Source of the DNA: an uncultured Collinsella sp.
Lineage (GTDB): Bacteria > Actinomycetota > Coriobacteriia > Coriobacteriales > Coriobacteriaceae
DNA length: 8,931 bases
Direction: 5' to 3'
Assembly: GCA_900757235.1 (NCBI GenBank)
Contig: CAAENB010000015.1
Location: forward strand, 1-8,931
Shown: in pieces, positions 1 to 4,784 of the stretch
Layout of the letters: each line of letters opens with the position of its first letter
Numbering within the stretch: the first letter of the stretch is position 1
Program-made: the position numbers and the translations under genes
Notes under the pieces: generated by a model
The model's input: only the letters and a program-made list of their open reading frames with translations
The model's database searches: none
Told to the model about the DNA's origin: nothing

Positions 1-82
1 GTTCGCCGACGTCGAGCTCGCCGTCGAGGCTGACTCCGCTGTCTCCGCTGGCGATGCCATCGTCAAGGTCGTCCGCAAGTAG
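1..82 (+). CDS. 3' end of an unidentified gene (partial)
   Basis: An open frame enters from the left edge (first complete codon at base 2) and ends at TAG 80-82. It encodes about 26 C-terminal residues rich in Ala, Val and acidic residues, ending DAIVKVVRK. Codon use is GC-rich at third positions, as in the neighbours, and a strong terminator follows 25 bases after the stop, which supports a real gene end. The fragment is too short to assign to a family. The alternating Val/Ile pattern suggests a closing beta strand, but no function is proposed. Confidence 0.6.
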   Translation, partial: FADVELAVEADSAVSAGDAIVKVVRK

Positions 83-107
83 TCTGCGGCAACATAAGGG
101 TGTTTTG

Positions 108-138
108 GGGTGGTCGGGTTATCCGGCCGCCCTTTTTT
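108..138 (+). terminator. Rho-independent terminator of the upstream partial gene
   Basis: A 10-bp stem (108-117 with 123-132, including two G-T wobble pairs) encloses the 5-base loop GTTAT and is followed at once by six T residues (133-138). It lies shortly after the stop codon at 80-82 and points the same way. This is a textbook intrinsic terminator that separates the left-edge gene from the lipoprotein gene. Confidence 0.9.
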
Positions 139-224
139 ATTGCAATGCGGCGGAACGTTTTATTGCGCGTTGGGCGGACCGGTAAACCGTTCGGACGTTA
201 AATCGAGCCGACTGCGCCTTTGCT

Positions 225-254
225 TTGCCGGGGGTGTTCGTTATCGGCTAGTAT
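225..254 (+). promoter_or_regulatory. Candidate promoter of the lipoprotein gene
   Basis: TTGCCG (225-230) is followed after 18 bases by TAGTAT (249-254), a sigma70-like pair with good TTG and TA...AT matches but imperfect elsewhere. It lies downstream of the terminator at 108-138 and would give a leader of about 55 bases holding the hairpins at 268-297. The gene needs its own promoter because of that terminator, but the exact boxes are a guess. Confidence 0.35.
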
Positions 255-267
255 GGCCTTATTGTTA

Positions 268-297
268 CGACGCGCACCGCGTCGGGAAGCGCGGTGC
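268..297 (+). promoter_or_regulatory. Leader with two mutually exclusive hairpins
   Basis: Two perfect hairpins overlap just before the ribosome binding site of the lipoprotein gene. One pairs 268-274 with 278-284 (7 bp, 3-base loop CAC). The other pairs 274-281 with 290-297 (8 bp, 8-base loop). They share bases 274-281, so only one can form at a time. The second ends 8 bases before the GGGAGG ribosome binding site (306-311). This geometry could tune translation, but no ligand or regulator is suggested by the sequence. Confidence 0.35.
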
Positions 298-317
298 CGC
301 TTGTTGGGAGGAATGTC

Positions 318-875
318 ATGAAGAAGAAGCTGCTGCTTGCGCCCCTGATGGCTGTTCTGGTCGCGTGCGTGGTTGTGCTTTCCGGCTGCGGAGGTCCTTC
401 GGTTGAGGAGCTCATCACCGAGGATCTTACGACGCAGTTTGACGAGGTCAAGAACGGCGGCGACGACTTCCTCGCCGGCCTGGAAGAGGCCTCGGGCGAC
501 GAGTTCGAGCAGCTGGGCATCGATCCCAAGGAGTACGCCAAGAGCTATCTCGAGGGTTTTGACTACAAGATCGGCGATGTGACGGTCGACGAGGACAAGG
601 GCACCGCGACTGCCGATGTCACCATTACCTGCAAGTCCATGAACAAGATCGTTGAAGATTTCGCCACCCAGTATCAGGAGAAGATCGCGGCGCTCGATAC
701 GATGCCTTCCGAGGACGACCTGTACAAGATGGCCGGCCAGGTCATGGTCGACGTGACCAAGGCCGCTAAGACCAAGGACACCAAGGTTACCTTCAAGTAC
801 ACCGCCAATGACGATGGCGAGTGGTCTGCTGACGATTCCGCAACCACCGAGATGATGAATGCGATGATGAGCTAG
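318..875 (+). CDS. Secreted lipoprotein of unknown function
   Basis: 185 residues. The start is the ATG at 318, placed 6 bases after GGGAGG (306-311); an in-frame ATG 24 bases upstream lacks such a site and would lengthen the signal peptide unnaturally. The N-terminus has lysines at 2-4, a hydrophobic stretch to about 20 and the lipobox LSGC, so Cys24 should be lipidated and the mature protein anchored on the outer face of the membrane. The mature part is small, acidic and without cysteines except one (in the segment TITCKSM), with an alpha-helical first half (ELITEDLTTQFDEVKNG) and a strand-rich middle (TATADVTITC), then further helices. I know similar small lipoproteins from Coriobacteriia, but their function is unassigned. 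A role in binding a ligand or the cell wall would be speculation. It is a single gene with its own leader and downstream hairpins. Confidence 0.9.
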   Translation: MKKKLLLAPLMAVLVACVVVLSGCGGPSVEELITEDLTTQFDEVKNGGDDFLAGLEEASGDEFEQLGIDPKEYAKSYLEGFDYKIGDVTVDEDKGTATADVTITCKSMNKIVEDFATQYQEKIAALDTMPSEDDLYKMAGQVMVDVTKAAKTKDTKVTFKYTANDDGEWSADDSATTEMMNAMMS

Positions 876-894
876 GGGAGTTACGCGGTAGTTC

Positions 895-922
895 GTTACG
901 GCGTTTTACCAAACGCCGTAAC
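895..922. repeat. Perfect 12-bp inverted repeat after the lipoprotein gene
   Basis: Bases 895-906 pair perfectly with 911-922 around the 4-base loop TACC, 20 bases after the lipoprotein stop codon. No T run follows on either strand, so it is not a classical intrinsic terminator. It could protect the 3' end of the message or be a small palindromic repeat like its neighbours. Confidence 0.7.
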
Positions 923-935
923 TGCCCGACGCTGC

Positions 936-1035
936 GCGGGCACCAGAGCGACAACTTGTCATTCAAAGAGGACGGCATGACCAGAAGGTCTATACCGTCC
1001 TCTTTTCATGCCAATTTGTTCGCACTGGTGCCCGC
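936..1035. repeat. About 100-bp nested imperfect palindrome (MITE- or REP-like)
   Basis: The two halves are complementary over almost the full length. 936-946 pairs with 1025-1035 (11 bp); 948-954 pairs with 1016-1023 (one bulged base); 956-958 with 1012-1014; 960-962 with 1008-1010; 965-975 with 995-1005 (11 bp). A small inner hairpin (979-982 with 987-990) caps the structure. The hexamer CGCTGC stands directly to the left (930-935) and one base to the right (1037-1042), so a target-site duplication is possible but not proven. The shape suggests a miniature palindromic element placed after the lipoprotein gene. Confidence 0.65.
965..1006 (+). terminator. Likely terminator of the lipoprotein gene
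   Basis: This is the core of the larger palindrome: a perfect 11-bp stem (965-975 with 995-1005) over a 19-base loop that folds again, ending in CTCTTTTC on the + strand. It lies 90 bases after the lipoprotein stop. The T run is short and partly within the stem, so it is a moderate terminator; on the - strand only three T follow. Confidence 0.5.
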
Positions 1036-1083
1036 TCGCTGCCCGTCCTCTACCTGCGGCGTTGCCATGGTAGTCATTGAGGC

Positions 1084-1130
1084 GGCACTTGGGGACGTTC
1101 CTTTTCTGCCGGCAGTTGGGGACACTCCTT
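1084..1130 (+). repeat. Two tandem copies of a GGGGAC-type 20-mer
   Basis: The pattern GGCANTTGGGGACNNTCCTT occurs at 1084-1103 and again at 1111-1130, 27 bases apart, with three differences between copies. The first copy is bounded by GGCA (1084-1087) and TGCC (1107-1110), so it can form a short hairpin with GGGGAC in the loop. This resembles the hairpin units with GGGACAGG loops at 7483-7561 and probably belongs to the same broad class of intergenic repeat. Confidence 0.6.
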
Positions 1131-1162
1131 GTATCAACGCCGTATCAAATGCTCGGGAAAAT

Positions 1163-1237
1163 GCGACCCGGTTTTTTGGCCGAATTCCGGGTCGCGGTTT
1201 CCGGATGGGGCGGGTTGCGGAAACCGCGACCCGGAAT
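1163..1237. repeat. Three-part palindrome with alternative pairings
   Basis: A perfect 20-bp inverted repeat (1184-1203 with 1218-1237, 14-base loop) is preceded by GCGACCCGG (1163-1171), which can instead pair with 1187-1195 across a loop containing six T residues. GCGACCCGG recurs at 1226-1234. The middle arm can therefore pair left or right but not both. The region is between converging genes, with no reading frame of its own that I trust. Confidence 0.7.
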
Positions 1238-1279
1238 ATTGCTCTGAAACGGGATACGGTTTCCCCGACGCGCCTCAAA

Positions 1280-1327
1280 CGGAAAGTGCATCCCATTTCG
1301 GAGCTCCAAAACGGGATGCACTTTCCG
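1280..1327. repeat. Long hairpin with 15-bp perfect arms
   Basis: Bases 1280-1294 pair perfectly with 1313-1327. The inner part continues to pair (1296-1298 with 1309-1311, and the self-complementary GGAGCTCC at 1300-1307). The 9-mer AAACGGGAT occurs both before it (1247-1255) and inside its right arm (1309-1317), and CGGTTTCC occurs at 1195-1202 and 1257-1264, so it shares modules with the palindrome to its left. It sits 42 bases past the HAD stop codon. No T run follows on either strand, so termination is possible but not shown. Confidence 0.65.
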
Positions 1328-1368
1328 CGTGGAAGAATTGTCGCAGCTGCGTTAAGCGGTGTCGCTCG

Positions 1369-2037
1369 CTACTCGCCCAAGATTAGCTCGGCGAGTTCGT
1401 CCTGCGTGTCCACCACGTAGTCGGCGCCGGCGGCTTCCAGCTCTGCGCGGCCGCGGAAGCCCCAGCTGACGCCCGCGCTCTTAAGGCCGGCGTTGTGGCC
1501 GGTCAGAACATCGACATTCGAATCGCCCACATAGAGCGTGGTTGCCGGATCGGCGCCCAGCTCTTTCATCACATGCAACGTGACGGGTGCCTCGGGCTTG
1601 GGCGGAAATGCGTCCACACGGCCCTGTACCAGCGCAAAGCGATCGGAACCAAAGTATTTCTCGATAAGCGGGGCTGCCGAAATATGATCCTTGTTGGTGA
1701 GCACGGCAAGCTGAATGCCCGCTGCGCGCAGACGGTCGAGCATTTCAATCGTGCCGGCGTAGGGTGAGGTGTGGTCCTCCTTGTGCTCGCCGTAATAAGC
1801 CCTAAACTCGGCAAGCGTCTGCTCAAACATACGGCCGTCGCCCGCGTACTCGGCGGGCATAAAGCGCTCGACCAGCTTGAGCATGCCGTTTCCCACCTTG
1901 TAGCGGTACTCATCCACGGCAAACGTGGGCCAACCGTGCATCTCGCAGGTATGGTTACCGGCGACTGCCAGGTCCTCGAGCGTGTTGAGGATGGTGCCGT
2001 CTAAATCAAAAATCACATGGGAAAAAGCTGCTGCCAT
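1369..2037 (-). CDS. HAD-superfamily phosphatase, phosphoglycolate phosphatase-like
   Basis: 222 residues, usual for this family. The four HAD motifs are present: nucleophile and acid in FDLDGT (Asp11, Asp13), motif II AVLTNK (Thr114), the lysine in FPPKPEA (Lys147) and the metal-binding motif VGDSNVD (Asp172, Asp176). Residues about 17-85 form the helical cap expected of subfamily I. The enzyme should hydrolyse a small phosphomonoester using Mg2+ in the cytoplasm. The sequence resembles phosphoglycolate phosphatase (Gph), but substrate cannot be read from motifs; pyrophosphatase or sugar-phosphate activity is equally possible. The ATG at 2037 follows GGGAG at a 5-base distance. It lies 124 bases after hypE on the same strand, with a possible own promoter between, and has no evident link to hydrogenase assembly. 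Confidence 0.92.
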   Translation of the reverse strand: MAAAFSHVIFDLDGTILNTLEDLAVAGNHTCEMHGWPTFAVDEYRYKVGNGMLKLVERFMPAEYAGDGRMFEQTLAEFRAYYGEHKEDHTSPYAGTIEMLDRLRAAGIQLAVLTNKDHISAAPLIEKYFGSDRFALVQGRVDAFPPKPEAPVTLHVMKELGADPATTLYVGDSNVDVLTGHNAGLKSAGVSWGFRGRAELEAAGADYVVDTQDELAELILGE

Positions 2038-2072
2038 GAAAGCTCCCGTCGTTGGGTTTCAAAACGCACCTC

Positions 2073-2078
2073 ATAATA
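2073..2078 (-). promoter_or_regulatory. Candidate -10 box upstream of the HAD gene
   Basis: TATTAT (read on the - strand) lies 35 bases before the HAD start codon in the 124-base gap after hypE. It matches the -10 consensus at five of six positions, but no good -35 box stands 16-18 bases upstream. The gap shows no terminator for hypE, so the HAD gene could also be read through from the hyp operon. Confidence 0.3.
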
Positions 2079-2161
2079 CTGGGCTTCCGCGTTGGGCGTG
2101 CTTGGAATCTGAACATCTCCAGGGACATCAGGCCACATCGCGCCGACCGTGCAATTCCGCC

Positions 2162-3196
2162 CTAGCAAATTCTCGGCAGCTGCTCTCCCACGAGCATGTC
2201 GAGGATGCGGGTCGATCCCCAGCCGGTGCGTACGCGCACGGCGGGATGGGCGCCCTCGGCAAGCGGCAGCACGCGACCGATGATGGCGGCGTTCTCGCCG
2301 TAGCGGGCGGCGCGCATGGCGGCCAGCGCGGCATCAGCCTGCCCGGCCGGCACCACGGCAACCATCTTGCCCTCGTTTGCCACCTGCAGCACATCGTAGC
2401 CGAGCATCTCACATGCCGCCTGCACGTCGGAGCGCACGGGCACGGCATCCTCGTCAATCTCCATGGCGACGCCGCTGGCCTGGGCAAACTCGTTGAGCGT
2501 GGATGCCAGGCCGCCGCGCGTGGGGTCGCGGAAGCAGCGGGTGTCGGGGGCGGCGGCGAGCACGTCGGCAATCAGATGATTGAGCGGCGCAGCGTCGCTT
2601 TCGATGTTGCTCGAAAACGCCAAGCCCTCGCGCTGGCTCATGATGGCGATGCCGTGGTCGCCTAGCGTACCCGATACCAGGATGGCGTCGCCGGGCCGGC
2701 AGTTTGCACCGCTGAGCGCTACGCCCGCGGGCACTTCGCCCACGCCGGCGGTATTGATGTAGACGCCGTCGGCCCCGCCACGCTCGACCACCTTGGTGTC
2801 GCCGGTGATTATGGACACGCCCGCCTCGCGCGCCGTTTCGGCCATGGTCTGCACAATCTGGCGCAGCTTGTCCATGGGATAGCCCTCTTCGAGGATAAAG
2901 CCGCATGAGAGGTAGCGCACGTTAGCGCCCGAGGTCGCGACGTCGTTGACGGTTCCGCATACGGCGAGGCGGCCGATATTGCCGCCGGGGAAGAACTGCG
3001 GCGTTACCACAAAGCTGTCGGTCGACATGGCGATGCGCCCGCTTGCGGGCAGCGCGGCGACACCGGCATCGTTGCCCGCAAGCAGCTCGGGCGACCCAAA
3101 GGCATCCAGAAAGACCTCATCGATAATGCGCTTCATCATCTGGCCGCCGGAGCCGTGGCCCAGCAGGACGGTGCTATCGGTAACGCTATGGGACAT
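2162..3196 (-). CDS. hypE: HypE, carbamoyl dehydratase for [NiFe]-hydrogenase maturation
   Basis: 344 residues. HypE receives a carbamoyl group from HypF on its C-terminal cysteine and dehydrates it with ATP to a thiocyanate, the source of the CN ligands of the hydrogenase iron. The protein ends PRIC with Cys344 as last residue, which is the family's active-site tail. Other motifs of the PurM/ThiL-like ATP-binding fold are HGSGG (14-18), STDSFVV (58-64), GTVNDVA (81-87), TGDTKVVE (131-138), RDPTRGGLA (223-231) and ANEGK (273-277). The ATG at 3196 is preferred because GGAG lies 8 bases before it and because HypE proteins start shortly before HGSGG; an in-frame ATG at 3259 has no ribosome binding site and adds 21 unmatched residues. 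It lies 81 bases after hypD and is the last hyp gene of the cluster. Confidence 0.97.
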   Translation of the reverse strand: MSHSVTDSTVLLGHGSGGQMMKRIIDEVFLDAFGSPELLAGNDAGVAALPASGRIAMSTDSFVVTPQFFPGGNIGRLAVCGTVNDVATSGANVRYLSCGFILEEGYPMDKLRQIVQTMAETAREAGVSIITGDTKVVERGGADGVYINTAGVGEVPAGVALSGANCRPGDAILVSGTLGDHGIAIMSQREGLAFSSNIESDAAPLNHLIADVLAAAPDTRCFRDPTRGGLASTLNEFAQASGVAMEIDEDAVPVRSDVQAACEMLGYDVLQVANEGKMVAVVPAGQADAALAAMRAARYGENAAIIGRVLPLAEGAHPAVRVRTGWGSTRILDMLVGEQLPRIC

Positions 3197-3277
3197 ATCG
3201 AAAACTCCAATCGTGGGTGGAATTATATGGGTGAGGCGCAGCGTCGACCGGTCCGCCATTCGTTGGGACGGCGGAAC

Positions 3278-4393
3278 CTAATAGTCGCGGTAGCGGTGGT
3301 ACGCCGCGCAGCTGCCCTCGGAGCTCACCATGCAGGGGCCGACGGGATGCTCAGGCGTGCAGGTGCGTCCAAAGAGCGGGCAGTCGCTCGGCGTGATGGC
3401 ACCGCGCAGCACGTCGCCGCAGCGGCACCCGCGTGGCTCGACCGTCGCCTCAACGGGCACATCAAAGCGGGCGCCGGCATCAAAGCGCGCGAATTCGGGG
3501 CGGATGGAAAGACCCGAGTTGGCAATCGGCCCCAGCCCGCGCCACGTGGTGTCGCACGGTTCAAATACCTGCTCGACCAGCTGGCGCGCTACGGGATTGC
3601 CGTCTGCATTGACGCCACGGCGGTAGGCGTTGTCGATTGCGGGCCTGTGTTCGACAATCATCTGGACCAGCATGCAGATGCCCTGCAAGATATCGACCGG
3701 CTCAAACCCGGTGACTACGCCGGGGGTCTCGAACTCATCGACCAAAAACCCAAAGGGTGTCAGGCCTGTGATGGTAGCGACGTGACCAGGCAGGATAAAG
3801 CCGTCGATGGTTGTCTCGGGGTCGTTGGAGATCGCACGCAGAGCCGGCGGCGTGGTCTTGTGAGCACAGTAGACCGAGAAGTTCTGGAGCCCGCGCGCGT
3901 CGGCCTCCAGGATAGCGGCGGCAATGGTGGGCGTTGTGGTCTCAAAGCCGACGCCCATAAAGATGACCGGGCGTTCGGGATTTTGCTCGGCAATGTCGAG
4001 TGCGTCGAGCGGAGAGTAGACGATGCGGGTGTCGCGCCCCGCCGCCTTTTGCGCGGCAAGCGAGGTGGACGATCCTGGCACGCGCATCATGTCGCCAAAG
4101 GTGGTAATGATGGCGCCGTCCATGGTGGAAAGCGCGATTGCGTGATCGATGTCGCGGTTGGCGGTGACGCAAACGGGGCACCCCGGGCCGCTTAGCAGTT
4201 TGAGTCCCGTCGGCATAATGGAGCGGAAGCCATAGCGGCCAATGCTCACGGTATGCGTACCGCAGACTTCCATAAGGTTGATGCTGCGGTTGCCGACAAG
4301 CTCATGAATACGATCGATGAGCTCGCGAGCCAGCTTGGGGTCGCGAAATGCCGAAAAGTCGATACCGGAGCGAACCGGCTGCGCCGCCGCCAC
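3278..4393 (-). CDS. hypD: HypD, Fe-S scaffold protein for Fe(CN)2CO assembly
   Basis: 371 residues, normal for HypD. With HypC it forms the scaffold on which iron receives two CN ligands and one CO before transfer to the hydrogenase large subunit. Visible motifs are MEVCGTHT (Cys44), GPGCPVC (Cys72 and Cys75, the thiol pair thought to handle redox and ligand transfer), GFETTTP (149-155) and the C-terminal cysteine-rich part that binds a [4Fe-4S] cluster (candidates Cys323, 325, 338, 345, 354 and 362). The start is GTG at 4393, which shares one base with the TAG of hypC (TAGTG), so translation is probably coupled; GAGG lies 7 bases before the GTG. All key residues of the family appear present. 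Confidence 0.97.
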   Translation of the reverse strand: MAAAQPVRSGIDFSAFRDPKLARELIDRIHELVGNRSINLMEVCGTHTVSIGRYGFRSIMPTGLKLLSGPGCPVCVTANRDIDHAIALSTMDGAIITTFGDMMRVPGSSTSLAAQKAAGRDTRIVYSPLDALDIAEQNPERPVIFMGVGFETTTPTIAAAILEADARGLQNFSVYCAHKTTPPALRAISNDPETTIDGFILPGHVATITGLTPFGFLVDEFETPGVVTGFEPVDILQGICMLVQMIVEHRPAIDNAYRRGVNADGNPVARQLVEQVFEPCDTTWRGLGPIANSGLSIRPEFARFDAGARFDVPVEATVEPRGCRCGDVLRGAITPSDCPLFGRTCTPEHPVGPCMVSSEGSCAAYHRYRDY

Positions 4394-4653
4394 TAGTATG
4401 CCTCGGTCGGGTTGGTGGCGAGCTGCTCCTCTTCGGCCAGCTCGGTCATGGTGTTGACGAGCTCGAGTGTCTCTTGGGCTTCCTGCTCGTCGACAATCTG
4501 AATGCCAAAGCCGGCGTGCACGAGAATGTAGTCGCCTACCTGTGCCGTCGGCACGAGGCGCAGCGAAACGGGGCGCTCGATGCCCATCATGTCGACGGTC
4601 GCCTTAAGGTCGTCGTCGCGTTTGACCACTTTACCGGGAACGGCAAGGCACAT
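4393..4653 (-). CDS. hypC: HypC, hydrogenase maturation chaperone
   Basis: 86 residues. The HypC/HypG/HupF signature is complete: MCLAVPG at the start, with Cys2 exposed after removal of Met1 and used as iron ligand and for contact with HypD and the large-subunit precursor, and the VGDYILVHAGFGIQIVD block (39-55), which includes His46. The acidic helical tail (56-86) is typical. The protein delivers the Fe(CN)2CO unit from HypD to the hydrogenase precursor in the cytoplasm. The ATG at 4653 is preceded by AGGGGAA. Its stop overlaps the hypD start by one base, which fits the need for equal amounts of the two partners. It follows hypF after 131 bases. Confidence 0.97.
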   Translation of the reverse strand: MCLAVPGKVVKRDDDLKATVDMMGIERPVSLRLVPTAQVGDYILVHAGFGIQIVDEQEAQETLELVNTMTELAEEEQLATNPTEAY

Positions 4654-4784
4654 AATGTTCCCCTTTTATACGTTTTGCGCTGGATAGGCGCCTAATTACC
4701 CATCAGATGATGGTAGCGCTCGCGGGAGTCACGAGCAAACGCGTTACACCTGTGAGACGGCGGCGCGCAGGCTGGCAAAACAGC

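Noticed and set aside
936..1327. CRISPR array
   Set aside because: The repeats are palindromes of different sequence and spacing, without regular spacers and without cas genes nearby.
956..1420. Open frame of 154 codons on the + strand (and a 96-codon frame on the opposite strand) across the gene-free stretch
   Set aside because: It runs through at least three palindromes, has no ribosome binding site, overlaps the end of the HAD gene, and its translation resembles no protein; it is a by-product of the repeats.
3197..3259. Longer hypE start at 3259
   Set aside because: No ribosome binding site, and the 21 extra residues do not match HypE; GGAG stands correctly before the ATG at 3196.
3155..4195. 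346-codon open frame opposite hypD
   Set aside because: It is a GC-rich shadow of hypD, whose motifs are complete; no ribosome binding site or family resemblance.
4654..4784. Promoter between hypF and hypC
   Set aside because: TTGCTC and TACCAT (read on the - strand) are 17 bases apart but the boxes are poor and the spacer very GC-rich; not enough to call.
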